NCBI RefSeq assembly: GCF_003999255.1
Contig: NZ_CP034791.1
Span: 577,001 to 641,000 of the forward strand
DNA length: 64,000 bases
Reading direction: 5' to 3'
Origin: Caldicellulosiruptor changbaiensis
GTDB taxonomy: Bacteria > Bacillota > Thermoanaerobacteria > Caldicellulosiruptorales > Caldicellulosiruptoraceae
Below are positions 18,773-28,222 of this stretch, one piece after another (within the stretch, counting starts at the first letter, position 1; every line of letters starts with the position of its first letter). A program made the translations under genes and the position numbers. Under the pieces are notes generated by a model that was not told the origin of the DNA, ran no database searches, and saw only the letters and a list, made by a program, of their open reading frames with translations.

Positions 18773-19689
18773 TTAATAAGAGGTTACCCCATTTTTCCAT
18801 TTACCTCGCTTAAAGTTCTCTCTTTGAAGATAAATATTAATCTCAAGAACCTCTGGTACTTGAAAATATCCGCCAGATTTCATTCTTGTCTTTTCAATTA
18901 TACTATTTATACTTTCTACTGCATTAGTTGTGTAAATATGCTTTCTAATCTTCTCAGGATATCTTATATGAGCAGAGTAATACTTAGCTTTTTCTAAAAG
19001 TCCTTTTAAAAAGCGAGGATATTTAGGAAGGTATTCATTGCAAAGTTGACTAAATGCACCGACAGCTTCATCAACATCAAAAGAAGATAATCTTATTTTA
19101 TCTAATTCTTTATTGAATTTTGAACTATCTTCTTTTGTCATATGTCGTTTTACATTACGTTGCAGGTGGACAAAAGCAAACTTAAGGTCAGCTCAAGAGC
19201 AAGCGATTTTGACAGCATCTATTTATTGATAGGGAAGTCATCGCTTACAATTATTAAGACTTTTTTAAGACCTCTGCTAATTAAATCTTCAAAGACTTTC
19301 ATCCAATCAGCTTTGTTTTCTTTGCCAAAGAAGGTGTAAATGCCAAAGATATCTTTTTTGCTATCTAAAATCGATGCCGAGAACGACATAGCAGGTAGCC
19401 TGTTTAACTTTTGAGTTGTCCCTAATTTCACCTCTGAATAGCTATCAATTGAAAGTAGCAAGGCATTTTCTGGTAGTTCTCGTTGTTTAAAGAGCTGGAG
19501 TTCGTTTTTGAGGTCATTTTTGATTTTAGTTATTTCCTCTTCTGAGTAAGGTAAGTCAAGGTTTTTAAGGGTTTGGATTAGCAAACTTTCAGAGTAGCTA
19601 TTGGCAACCAAAGACATAAGTAAATCGGTGTAAGATGGATCGACTCTTTTATATGGCTGTGGCAAGACAGAGGGATAGAATAAAGGCAA
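18773..19689 (-). pseudogene. IS256 (mutator)-family transposase, broken
   Basis: The 5' piece (19219-19689) has SLVANSYSESLLIQTLKNL, the first catalytic Asp in LLLSIDSYSEV and the second in LIIVSDDFP; the 3' piece (18773-19141) has the late core and HIYTTNAVESINSIIEKTR with the catalytic Glu, ending near 18773. The pieces are separated by stops and a change of frame around 19142-19218, so no full protein is made. The N-terminus also looks shortened compared with the usual 400 residues. Confidence 0.85.
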
Positions 19690-19856
19690 AGATTAAAAAG
19701 CCAAATCACTTTTCAAAGATTTCAGAAGGTATTGCCATTGTAGAGGATGATAAAGGTTTAAAGGGTTTTTATGTATTTAGTTCAGACAAAAAATTAGATG
19801 TAGATAATGCAAAAACAGAAAGGCAGTATTTAAAAAATCTCAAATTGTTTCAATAA
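19690..19856 (+). pseudogene. 3' fragment of an unidentified gene
   Basis: Plus-strand frame with protein-like composition (HFSKISEGIAIVEDDKGLKG, then KTERQYLKNLKLFQ and stop). Its upstream end runs into the IS256 remnant, so it is probably the tail of a gene truncated there. I do not recognise it. Confidence 0.3.
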
Positions 19857-19903
19857 CTTTAATAGTGTCATTTTGCAAAGAATATGTAATTTTTAACAAG
19901 AAA

Positions 19904-19940
19904 GGCTGCAAGAAGAATTTTTCTCTTGCAGCCGCATTTT
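19904..19940 (-). terminator. Terminator of the minus-strand isomerase gene
   Basis: GGCTGCAAGA (19904-19913) and TCTTGCAGCC (19924-19933) form a perfect 10-bp stem with a 10-nt loop. It lies 30 bp beyond the stop of the gene at 19964-21106; a T-rich stretch follows on both strands. Confidence 0.7.
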
Positions 19941-19963
19941 TAAGCTTTGATTTTAATTGAGAT

Positions 19964-21106
19964 TTACCTTTCCACCTTTGGCATAGGTGATAAGATTGAA
20001 GGGTTATTTGCCCTTGCTCTTATCAAAATTGCCTCAAGTAAGCCTCTATTCTTGTGTGGCTTTTCTGTGCATGCGATTATATCCTCATGTGGCAGGTTAT
20101 TAATTCTGTCATTCATTGCTTTTATCGCATCAATTGAGTTTATAACAGCTCGCTCAACTGGCATTCTCTCTGGATTTATGTCAATTCCAAAATATCCCCT
20201 GTAGCCATACATCTTCATGACATAAAGTGCTGCTTCTGCCTGTTCAGGTGAGATAACACCGACGTTTAAGTCTTGGTCATAATTTCCAAGTGGTTGGCTG
20301 TTCCAGTGTGTATGATAGAGCTTTCCATACTCAAGTGCAAGTGAAAATGCATACGCCAAATCCTCAAATCCCATCAAAACATGTCCAACCTCAGGATTAA
20401 GACCCACTAAAGAGTCATCCTCTAAAATCTTTTTGTTTTCAGGGTTTTGCAGCAGTTTTTCAACCTTTTGTGCAAGAAGTATACCTTCGCCAGTCAGCCC
20501 GTAAATTATTCTTCCTCTTGGCTCATATGGTTTTGGCTCAATTGCAACCTTTACACCTGGCACAGCATCCATTGCCTCAGCAATACCTTCAGCAAACCTG
20601 TCTCTCATTCTTATAAAGTCAATTCCAAACTGGTTTTCGTATCCATCTCCACCGGGCCAGATGATACAAAATTCACAGTCAAGCTCTTTGTTTAACATCA
20701 AAGACGTTTTAAGTCTCTCAATAGCCTTTTTTCTTACTTCTTCAATGGGTGAGGCGAGTGATGAAAATTCGAAATCGGTTTCATAGAACAAATTAGGAAT
20801 TACTGATAAAATCTTTATTCCTGTGTCCTTTGAAAACTTTTTGTAAAGCTCTAAGTTGTCTTCGTTAATTTCGTTTGGATAATGAGCCTCTAAAGCGCAA
20901 ACTCCATAGTCTTTTAGCTTTGCGATGATTTCAAGTCTTTCTTCAATTGTCTTTGGTTCGCCAAGTGGTGCATGGAATCTGCTTGGATGGTCTGAAAAAT
21001 ACCAGATACCAACAGAAAATTTAAGGTCAAGCTCAAATGTCTTAAGGTGCTGAATCAGCTCATCAACGCTTCTTCTTTTCATTTGATAACTTGTGTTTTC
21101 AAGCAT
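19964..21106 (-). CDS. Xylose-isomerase-like TIM-barrel protein
   Basis: A 380-residue protein of the AP_endonuc_2/xylose isomerase-like superfamily. Candidate metal-site pieces are VCALEAHYP, VKVAIEPKPYEPRG, GLNPEVGHVLM, LYHTHWNS and FGIDINPERM, which alternate Glu, His and Asp as in sugar isomerases. Closest described relatives act on pentoses or deoxyhexoses; the actual sugar is unknown. ATG 21106 is preceded by AAAGGGGG. The esterase gene 50 bp upstream on the same strand is probably in the same unit, pointing to plant polysaccharide breakdown products as substrates (inference). Confidence 0.78.
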   Translation of the reverse strand: MLENTSYQMKRRSVDELIQHLKTFELDLKFSVGIWYFSDHPSRFHAPLGEPKTIEERLEIIAKLKDYGVCALEAHYPNEINEDNLELYKKFSKDTGIKILSVIPNLFYETDFEFSSLASPIEEVRKKAIERLKTSLMLNKELDCEFCIIWPGGDGYENQFGIDFIRMRDRFAEGIAEAMDAVPGVKVAIEPKPYEPRGRIIYGLTGEGILLAQKVEKLLQNPENKKILEDDSLVGLNPEVGHVLMGFEDLAYAFSLALEYGKLYHTHWNSQPLGNYDQDLNVGVISPEQAEAALYVMKMYGYRGYFGIDINPERMPVERAVINSIDAIKAMNDRINNLPHEDIIACTEKPHKNRGLLEAILIRARANNPSILSPMPKVER

Positions 21107-21156
21107 ACTCAAAAACCCCCTTTAATCTATTATGAATTTTAAATTACTGCCGAATT

Positions 21157-21954
21157 TCAAGGTGCTTTTTCAATAAATCCAATGCTCTCAAGCCACTTTT
21201 CACAAAGCTTTGTCCAAACCTCAATATGAGGCGTGTCTTTAGCAAGTCCAAGGCCATGCCTTCCATGTGGGAAGATGTGAAGTTCAAAAGGTACGTTGTG
21301 TTTTTTTAGCGCCATTGCGAACAAAAGAGAATTTTCAACTCTAACTGAACTGTCGTCACTTGTGTGCCACAAAAAAGTTGGTGGTGTTCTCTCAGTCACC
21401 ATGTTCTGGGAAGATAATGTCCAAACCAAAACAGGGTCAGGGGAGTCACCTAACAAGGCCTTTTTTGAGCCATCATGTGTAAACTCTGCCATGCTAATAA
21501 CAGGATAGCACAAAATCATGCAATCTGGCCGGCATGACACCCTTTCAACAGGGTCGTTGCTTTTCTTGTCACCCTGGTCAAAGAGAGTACCTACTGTTGA
21601 TGCCAAGTGCCCACCTGCCGAAAATCCCAAAACCCCAATTTTTTTTGGATTTATATTCCATTTTTTTGCATTGTATCTCACAAGCCTTACAGCTCTTTTG
21701 GCATCAAAAAGCGGAACTGGATGTTTGTAAGGTGATACCCTGTAATGAAGCACAAAAGCTGAGATTCCAATACTGTTTAACCACTTTGCAACAGGTTGGG
21801 CTTCATGTGATGCCCGGTGTGTGTATCCTCCACCTGGAAAGACAATTATACATGAGTTTTGCTTACCATTTTCAAGTATGTATGGTTCTAAATATGGTAC
21901 AAATCCATTTTGGGGGTCAAAAAGTGAAACATCTTTTTCCCACAATGGTATCAT
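21157..21954 (-). CDS. Alpha/beta-hydrolase, acetyl-esterase type
   Basis: About 265 residues, alpha/beta fold. IIVFPGGGYTHRASHE supplies the oxyanion HGGG-like loop, GVLGFSAGGHLAS the nucleophile Ser, LWHTSDDSSVRVENS the acid Asp, and HIFPHGRHGLGL the catalytic His. The set matches BD-FAE/acetylxylan esterase-like hydrolases; no signal peptide, so the substrate is taken up first. ATG 21954 follows AAAAGGGTGA; upstream in-frame ATGs at about 21992 and beyond lack a site. Together with the downstream isomerase it probably processes imported acetylated sugars. Confidence 0.82.
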   Translation of the reverse strand: MIPLWEKDVSLFDPQNGFVPYLEPYILENGKQNSCIIVFPGGGYTHRASHEAQPVAKWLNSIGISAFVLHYRVSPYKHPVPLFDAKRAVRLVRYNAKKWNINPKKIGVLGFSAGGHLASTVGTLFDQGDKKSNDPVERVSCRPDCMILCYPVISMAEFTHDGSKKALLGDSPDPVLVWTLSSQNMVTERTPPTFLWHTSDDSSVRVENSLLFAMALKKHNVPFELHIFPHGRHGLGLAKDTPHIEVWTKLCEKWLESIGFIEKAP

Positions 21955-22169
21955 GAATCCGCTTTCACCCTTTTGCCACCTTATTCTCATATACAACATT
22001 ATAATATCATTAAAATAGAAATTTGCAAAGCACAATTTTATTTATAAAGTTATTAAGAGCGTATAAAAACTAATGAAAGATAGTGTAAAAAACTTTTATC
22101 TAAAGATGATATGTTACGTTTGACAATGTTGTTAAGAACATAAAAATTCTCTTTTATCAAATTACTTTG

Positions 22170-22950
22170 CAACAATGCCAATTTTTCTTTTGAGTTTAAA
22201 GCTAAATGTGCTTGTTAACAAGGAATACTTTGGTATGAGTTTTACAACGGGCTTTGTGAAGATATCTAAATACACTGTTGGTACACTCTTGATGACAGTG
22301 TTTTCCATAATGACATTTATTGTCCATCTCTTCGGTTTTAAACTTTGCTCACTTTATGCCACCAGTGGAAAACTTTGTTGTTACAATACTTGGAAATGAG
22401 ATTGTAAACAAAACAGAGCTATCTCATGCTCAGGCTAATCAGGCTAATTTGATAGTTTTTGTGAATTCAGCTGGGTTTGGAATTGGATTTATGCTATTTT
22501 TAGCATACTTGTCGATAATAAAGGGAAGGTTTCTTTTACAAGGATCAATTGAAAAAGGCTGCTTTCCAACAATATTCATTTTGTTTGCGTTAGTTGGAGC
22601 GTCAATTGTGGCTCAAAAAGTTTGGCACAGAGCTTAAAAAAAACAGTAGGTACTTTAAATAATGTCTCTGTTTTCAATGTTTTGTCATATTTCCTATAGG
22701 GATTTGGTGCGTGGATTTTAATAGCTCTGATAGTTTTGCTCTTGATGTACTTGCTGAAAAAGCTTCCGTTTAGCCTTGCATACTGGGCATATGTATTTTC
22801 AGTTGGAATATTTGTACTGGAAAGCTTCAAGATAAACACAAGCCTCAACTTCCAGATTATAGATATCCTTTTGCAAAGCCTTTGTTTGGATTTTGCTGAT
22901 AGTGTGGATGTTCAATATTGTCATAACATTGAAGAATGTGGTCAATGAAA
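22170..22950 (+). pseudogene. Decayed TDT/SLAC1-type transporter
   Basis: Hydrophobic segments are spread over at least three frames: TVGTLLMTVFSIMTFIV near 22270, MPPVENFVVTILGNEIVNK to GFMLFLAYLSIIKGR near 22360-22530, and WILIALIVLLLMYLLKKLPF with LAYWAYVFSVGIF near 22715-22810. The order and the PFSLAYWAYVFSVG stretch recall tellurite-resistance/dicarboxylate (TDT) transporters. Stops and frameshifts between them rule out a product. Identification is tentative. Confidence 0.5.
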
Positions 22951-23110
22951 AGCTTTTCGAACAAGTAAGAATTAGGCTGTTGGAGTTGAAATTTTCATTT
23001 TGTGATTGTCTTGCTCTAAGAGCATTTTTAAACATGCTTTTAACTCTTGTTAAATTGTGATAAAATTATTATCAATAAACTATAAATGCTCAAAGGTGGG
23101 AGATTTTCAA

Positions 23111-23677
23111 ATGAGCCTTTTTCATTACATAGCAGCTGGCAAAGAGCTGAAACTTGGGAGTTTTGGATTAAAACAAAGTGAAGGTGAAAAAAGAAAAAAG
23201 TGGCTTGAGAAGTTTTTTGAGGAAGCAAAAAATAAACCAAAAGGGACAATATTTGAACTAATTGATTTAACAAATATAAATGAAGATGAAATTGAGGTTT
23301 ATGATACATGGGAAGATGCAACAGGGATATATGTTGAAGAGATAACCAAGGAGGAGGAAGAGGTGAGAAAGCATTTTAAAAACAAATTTGTTTACAGAAT
23401 ATTTGGGAACTTTTATATTTCAGAAAGGCTAAAGAGAATTAATTATGAAAAATATAAGGCTCATAAAAAAGCGATAAATTTGCTTTTTGATTATATTTCT
23501 TCTAATTTATCTGAAGGAGAAATAATAGAAGTTTATAGCTGTTATTGGGGTGAATGGGACAGAGAACCAGAAATTATTTCAAACATTGACTTGAATAATT
23601 TTGAACTACCTGAGGAATTTGAGCTGAGGTGCGGTGAATATATTGTTTTCAAAAAAGGTAGTAAAATATTAAGTTAA
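23111..23677 (+). CDS. Hypothetical cytoplasmic protein
   Basis: A 188-residue, strongly charged protein (many Glu and Lys) without signal peptide or membrane helix. It opens MSLFHYIAAGKELKLGSFG and ends with a beta-rich section (IIEVYSCYWGEWDREPE, then EFELRCGEYIVFKKG). ATG 23111 follows GGTGGGAG. I do not recognise a family. It has a strong terminator downstream and no same-strand partner nearby, so context gives no clue. Confidence 0.7.
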   Translation: MSLFHYIAAGKELKLGSFGLKQSEGEKRKKWLEKFFEEAKNKPKGTIFELIDLTNINEDEIEVYDTWEDATGIYVEEITKEEEEVRKHFKNKFVYRIFGNFYISERLKRINYEKYKAHKKAINLLFDYISSNLSEGEIIEVYSCYWGEWDREPEIISNIDLNNFELPEEFELRCGEYIVFKKGSKILS

Positions 23678-23680
23678 ATA

Positions 23681-23720
23681 AAAAAGACCATCGCCTTTTT
23701 TGGGAAGTGGTCTTTTTTTT
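23681..23720. terminator. Bidirectional intrinsic terminator
   Basis: AAAAAGACCA (23681-23690) pairs with TGGTCTTTTT (23708-23717), followed by T residues; the A-run at the left serves as the T-tract for the convergent minus-strand gene. Confidence 0.85.
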
Positions 23721-24018
23721 AAAACCTCAAAGAAACCACCATATTGCTCAAAACGATAATGACAATTATAGCCATGGTAATTGCAAAGTAAATCAAATCC
23801 TTTTCAAGAAGGAACATAAAGAGCGAGACCACCAGTCTTGCAAATGGGGTTAAAAAGAGTATATAGAGCCCCACCTTTATTATTAAACTTGCAACCTTAG
23901 CATTAACTAAAATGTGTGCTAAAAGTCCAAAAGAGATTACAGCAATGCTAAGTACAACCCCAACCCTTAAAATCAAGCTTATTACCTTTTCTATATCCAA
24001 GCTTTTTTTACTTTCCAT
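23719..24018 (-). CDS. DUF1634 membrane protein
   Basis: A 99-residue protein with three predicted membrane helices (ISLILRVGVVLSIAVISFG, VASLIIKVGLYILFLTPFA, LIYFAITMAIIVIIVLSN). The sequence fits DUF1634, a small family nearly always next to TSUP (TauE/SafE) exporters. Its start is 1 bp after the stop of that gene here, so they are translated together. Likely an accessory subunit of the exporter; direct role unproven. Confidence 0.85.
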   Translation of the reverse strand: MESKKSLDIEKVISLILRVGVVLSIAVISFGLLAHILVNAKVASLIIKVGLYILFLTPFARLVVSLFMFLLEKDLIYFAITMAIIVIIVLSNMVVSLRF

Positions 24019-24019
24019 T

Positions 24020-24847
24020 TTATAACAACCCCTTTTTTATCATCTCAATTGATGTGTAAATTAGGATAATGGCAAATGCAACTTTTAGGTATTTTGACTT
24101 TATGTACGGCATGACCTTTGCGCCAATTAAAGAGCCGCCTAAAACCCCTACTGCAACAGCATCACAAATGTCATAGACTATATCCCCTCTTGCAAGGTAT
24201 ATGCTAATACTTGCTAAGGCTGTCACGCCCATCATGAAATTGCTTGTTGCAGTTGAGACCTTAAAAGGAAGTTTCATTATTGTATCAAGAGCCAGAACTT
24301 TAAATATTCCACTTCCAATTCCCAAAAGACCAGACAAAAGCCCTGCAAATGTCATCATCAAAAAACCCCAGAAGGTGTTTTGGGCGCTATAGGTTATTTC
24401 TCTGTTCAAAATTTTGTCATAGTAGCTTCCATAGAGCTTTAAAATCTTTGTCCATTTTGTTGCTTGGCTATATTCTCTTGGCTTTTCATCAGACGTTCTG
24501 TTTTTTATCATTAAAAAAGAGTTGTAAAGAAGAAGTATTCCAAATATTACAGACAAAATCTTTGTGGGCAAAAAACCGCTTAAAATTGCTCCAAGTACAC
24601 CGCCAATGACTGTTGCAAGCTGCAAGAACATTCCGATTCGAAGATGCGTGAGCCTATCTTTTACATACGCAGAGGCAGCACCAGATGACGTTGCAATCAC
24701 AGACACAAGCCCAGCTGCTGCTGCCTGGTGCATGTTAAGTTTAAATACAATTGACAAAAAAGGAATTATAATAAGCCCGCCGCCAATTCCCAAAAGTGAA
24801 CCGATAAATCCAGCTATTATTGATACTACCAACACTTCAAAAATCAT
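24020..24847 (-). CDS. TauE/SafE (TSUP) family anion exporter
   Basis: A 275-residue membrane protein with two halves that each start with a glycine-rich motif: AGFIGSLLGIGGGLIIIPFL near residue 10 and AGLLSGLLGIGSGIFKVLAL near residue 160, the inverted-repeat signature of sulfite/sulfonate-type exporters. About eight hydrophobic helices. Start ATG 24847 lies behind GAGGAGTG; the longer frame to 24883 has no site. Cotranscribed with the DUF1634 gene. Substrate (sulfite, sulfonate or another sulfur anion) is not readable. Confidence 0.87.
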   Translation of the reverse strand: MIFEVLVVSIIAGFIGSLLGIGGGLIIIPFLSIVFKLNMHQAAAAGLVSVIATSSGAASAYVKDRLTHLRIGMFLQLATVIGGVLGAILSGFLPTKILSVIFGILLLYNSFLMIKNRTSDEKPREYSQATKWTKILKLYGSYYDKILNREITYSAQNTFWGFLMMTFAGLLSGLLGIGSGIFKVLALDTIMKLPFKVSTATSNFMMGVTALASISIYLARGDIVYDICDAVAVGVLGGSLIGAKVMPYIKSKYLKVAFAIILIYTSIEMIKKGLL

Positions 24848-25030
24848 TTTTATACACTCCTCAAAAGTTTTCTGCAAACTCAAAGGCAGGATAATTACTA
24901 ATAACTATTATTATATCACCAATTTCCTAAATAGGTGATTAAAAATTTGCCTCTTTTCAAATAAGGAATTAAAATTTTTGTCTAAATATAATATAATAAA
25001 TGTTGAAAAGATAGTATTCAGGTGATTGAT

Positions 25031-25963
25031 GTGGAGTTTGAAAAAGGCCTTGAAAAACTCAATATTGAATTTTCAAAAGACAAGCCCTTAAAAGACTTCA
25101 CAACATTTAAAATCGGCGGTAAGGCAAGATATATTGTTTTTCCAAAGAGTATAGATGAGCTAATTAAAATTATACAGCTTGCCAAAGAAAATGGAATTAG
25201 TTGGCGCATTGTTGGAAATTGCTCCAATGTCCTTATTTCAGACAAAGGTTTTGATGGTGCCATAATTACCACAACTAAGATGGATTTTTTTAAAACAGAA
25301 GAAAATTTGATTGAGGCAGAATGTGGGTGTATGATTTCTCAGGTTGCAAGAAAAGCATGCGAAAATGGCTTGAAGGGCTTGGAGTTTGCAGTAGGCATTC
25401 CTGGTACAGTTGGCGGTGCTGTGTATATGAACGCAGGCGCGTATGATAGTGAGATAAAAGATGTATTTGAGTGTGCAGAGGTTTTGGATGAAAATCTAAA
25501 CATCCTTAAACTTGGAAAGTCAGATATGAGATTTTCATATAGATACAGCAGACTAAAAGAAGAAAAGCTGATTTTGCTGAAAGCAACTTTTCGCCTGCAA
25601 TATGCGGGGGAGGAAGATGTCCCGCCCATAGAAAAAGCAAATGAATACAACCAGAGAAGAAGAGAAAAACAGCCACTGCAGTATCCAAGTGCAGGCTCCA
25701 TTTTCAAACGTCCACCAGGGAATTTTGCAGGAAAGCTTATAGAAGATGCAGGCTTGAAAGGATATAGAGTTGGCAATGCTTGTATTTCTGAAAAGCATGC
25801 AGGTTTTATAGTAAACTTAGGTGATGCCTTAGCAGAGGATGTAAGAAAACTTATTTACCATACACAAAAGACTGTGTATGAAAAGTTTGGGGTACTTTTA
25901 GAACCTGAAATAGAGTTTATAGGCGAGTTTGAAACGCCACTTTTTGAGATACCCATAAAATAG
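25031..25963 (+). CDS. murB: UDP-N-acetylenolpyruvoylglucosamine reductase
   Basis: FAD-dependent reductase of the second step of muramic acid synthesis, making UDP-MurNAc. N-terminal FAD domain: FTTFKIGGKARY, GNCSNVLISDKGFDG, then GLEFAVGIPGTVGGAVYMNAGAY. C-terminal substrate domain: YPSAGSIFKRPPG with the proton-donor Ser, KHAGFIVN, and the closing acid in LLEPEIEFIG. I prefer GTG 25031 (AGGTGA five bases upstream) over GTG 25022. Length about 310, normal for the short type. First gene of murB-rapZ-yvcK-whiA-crh. Confidence 0.94.
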   Translation: MEFEKGLEKLNIEFSKDKPLKDFTTFKIGGKARYIVFPKSIDELIKIIQLAKENGISWRIVGNCSNVLISDKGFDGAIITTTKMDFFKTEENLIEAECGCMISQVARKACENGLKGLEFAVGIPGTVGGAVYMNAGAYDSEIKDVFECAEVLDENLNILKLGKSDMRFSYRYSRLKEEKLILLKATFRLQYAGEEDVPPIEKANEYNQRRREKQPLQYPSAGSIFKRPPGNFAGKLIEDAGLKGYRVGNACISEKHAGFIVNLGDALAEDVRKLIYHTQKTVYEKFGVLLEPEIEFIGEFETPLFEIPIK

Positions 25964-25984
25964 AAAACAAAAAGGGTGATTTTG

Positions 25985-26857
25985 TTGGAGACAGTGATAA
26001 TAACCGGAATGTCTGGCGCTGGTAAGAGCTTGGCAATTAGGGCATTTGAAGACATGGGATTTTTTTGTATAGACAACCTTCCTCCACAGTTTTTGCCCAA
26101 GATTGCTGAGCTTGCAAGTGCAAGCAATGACAAGATTTCAAGGATTGCAGCAGTTATTGACATCCGCGGTGGAGAGCTTTTTGACGATTTCAAGGATGTT
26201 TTAAATGATCTCAAAAAAGGGACATACAACTTCAAAGTTCTCTTTTTGGACGCGCATGATAATGTATTGGTCCAAAGATATAAAGAAACAAGACGAAAAC
26301 ATCCTCTTAGTTTTGAGAGTGACGGAAGCATCTTAGAGGCCATCCAAAAAGAAAGAGAAAAGCTTGAGGATATAAAAAAATATGCAGATTTTATCATCGA
26401 TACCTCTACTCTTTCGCCGAGGGACTTAAAAGAAAAACTTTTTGAGATTTTTTCTGCTCAAAGATCTCAGGAAACTATGTTAATAACAGTTATGTCTTTT
26501 GGTTTCAAATATGGACTTCCTTTGGATGCCGACCTGGTATTCGATGTGAGATTCATTCCTAATCCTTTTTATATAGAAGAGCTAAAACACAAGACGGGAA
26601 AGGAAAAAGAGGTCAAAGAATATGTGCTAAAGTGGGATGTGACAAAGGAATTTTTAAAAAAGTTTTTTGATTTAATTTTATTCTTAATACCGAATTATGC
26701 AGAAGAAGGGAAAGCACAACTTGTAATTGCAATTGGCTGCACGGGTGGGAAGCATCGATCGGTTACGATTGCTGAAGAACTTTTCGAGCTTATCAAAAAA
26801 AATGGATATAAGGCGTCGATTTTTCATAGAGATATAGAGAAAGATATAAAAGGGTGA
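25985..26857 (+). CDS. rapZ: RapZ/YvcJ nucleotide-binding protein
   Basis: P-loop protein of the RapZ (YvcJ) family. Walker A is GMSGAGKS at the N-terminus, followed by AFEDMGFFCIDNLPP; the C-terminal domain has SFGFKYGLPLDADLVFDVRF and GCTGGKHRSV, the conserved nucleotide-sugar or RNA-binding pocket. In Bacillus it is an NTPase affecting competence; in enterics it regulates GlmS through small RNAs. AAAGGGTGA supports TTG 25985, though TTG 25982 and GTG 25976 are in frame. Overlap and spacing show it is cotranscribed with yvcK (start 6 bp after the stop). Confidence 0.93.
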   Translation: METVIITGMSGAGKSLAIRAFEDMGFFCIDNLPPQFLPKIAELASASNDKISRIAAVIDIRGGELFDDFKDVLNDLKKGTYNFKVLFLDAHDNVLVQRYKETRRKHPLSFESDGSILEAIQKEREKLEDIKKYADFIIDTSTLSPRDLKEKLFEIFSAQRSQETMLITVMSFGFKYGLPLDADLVFDVRFIPNPFYIEELKHKTGKEKEVKEYVLKWDVTKEFLKKFFDLILFLIPNYAEEGKAQLVIAIGCTGGKHRSVTIAEELFELIKKNGYKASIFHRDIEKDIKG

Positions 26858-26862
26858 CAGTC

Positions 26863-28179
26863 ATGATATTTGATTTTCTAAAACCAGGGATATATATAAA
26901 AAGATGGATTTTGCTTATGGTTTTGTGCATTTTATTGATTTCAGCGTCATTGAATAGATACGTTGAAATCTTTAATTTTACCTTAGAGCTTCACCTATCC
27001 CTCAGGATAGCATTGTTTATAATTGGAATTTTGCTATTTTTCCTTTCACTGATGGGGTTGATAAGAGGTTTTATCAGGCTTTTGAACAGAAGTCTTCCTT
27101 ATCGTATAAGTCAAAAGACAATCTTTGATGCTATCTATTCAAAAGGTTTTTTAGAAAAAGGACCAAGAATTGTTGCGATTGGTGGTGGGACAGGTCTTTC
27201 GACAATGCTAAGAGGTATAAAAAATCTTACTGCCAATATCACAGCTATTGTCACAGTTGCAGACGACGGTGGTGGTTCTGGAAAGCTCAGAGAAGATTTA
27301 GGTATGCTACCGCCCGGTGATATCAGAAACTGTATTTTAGCCTTGGCAAACACAGAGGAGATAATGCAAGAGCTTTTAAACTACAGGTTCAAAGAAGGAA
27401 GCCTGAAAGGTCAGAGTTTTGGCAACCTCTTTTTAGCTGCAATGACAGGCATCGCAGGAAGCTTTGAAAAGGCAGTAAAACTTATGAGCGAGGTCTTGGC
27501 AGTAAGAGGGAAGGTCTTGCCTGTCACGCTTGACAACATAAATCTTTGTGCTGAGCTTGAAAATGGGCAGGTTATTGTTGGTGAGTCAAGAATACCTGAT
27601 GTTGTAAAGCAAACAAGAAGTGCAATCAAAAGAGTTTTTATCACACCTTCTGATGCAAAACCAAACGCAGAGGTTTTAGAAGAAATTGAAAAGGCAGATG
27701 TTATAATAATCGGACCGGGAAGTCTTTATACAAGCATAATGCCAAATCTACTCTTTGACGAGGTGGTTGAGAGCATAAAAAAGAGCCATGCAAAAAAGAT
27801 TTACATTGCAAATATCATGACACAGCCTGGCGAGACAGACGATTATACCCTTTATGACCACATTCGTGTAATAGAGAACCACTGCAAAGGCAAGATTTTT
27901 GACATTGTAATTGTAAACAACCAGCCAATACCCCTTGATGTGCTTCAGCGCTATGAAGAAGACGGTGCAAAGCCAGTCTACGCTGACAAAAAGACAAAAG
28001 AGGATGGGTATGTATTAATCGAAGAAGGACTTTTGAATATCTCAAATGGCCTTATTCGTCACAACTCAGCAAAATTGGCAAGGGTTATTAGCAACCTTAT
28101 CTATGGGAAAGACGTCATTCATGAGTATAAGTTGGGTTATTTTAGGCTGAAGAATCTTAGCAAGCCTTTTAGAGGCTGA
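26863..28179 (+). CDS. yvcK: YvcK/CofD-like gluconeogenesis factor
   Basis: About 438 residues. Two N-terminal membrane helices (WILLMVLCILLISASLN and IALFIIGILLFFLSLMGL) precede the CofD-like Rossmann domain: GGGTGLSTMLRGIK, VADDGGGSGKLREDLG, PPGDIRNC, LTPSDAKPN-like ITPSDAKPN and GPGSLYTSIMPNL. In Bacillus YvcK binds UDP-sugars and is needed for cell shape on gluconeogenic substrates. The N-terminal helices are found in many clostridial versions but not in B. subtilis. ATG 26863, behind AAAAGGGTGA. Next gene whiA begins 43 bp downstream. Confidence 0.93.
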   Translation: MIFDFLKPGIYIKRWILLMVLCILLISASLNRYVEIFNFTLELHLSLRIALFIIGILLFFLSLMGLIRGFIRLLNRSLPYRISQKTIFDAIYSKGFLEKGPRIVAIGGGTGLSTMLRGIKNLTANITAIVTVADDGGGSGKLREDLGMLPPGDIRNCILALANTEEIMQELLNYRFKEGSLKGQSFGNLFLAAMTGIAGSFEKAVKLMSEVLAVRGKVLPVTLDNINLCAELENGQVIVGESRIPDVVKQTRSAIKRVFITPSDAKPNAEVLEEIEKADVIIIGPGSLYTSIMPNLLFDEVVESIKKSHAKKIYIANIMTQPGETDDYTLYDHIRVIENHCKGKIFDIVIVNNQPIPLDVLQRYEEDGAKPVYADKKTKEDGYVLIEEGLLNISNGLIRHNSAKLARVISNLIYGKDVIHEYKLGYFRLKNLSKPFRG

Positions 28180-28222
28180 ACTTAACTTTTTCTCAAGCCG
28201 CTTTTTTGGGGGAGAAGAAAAG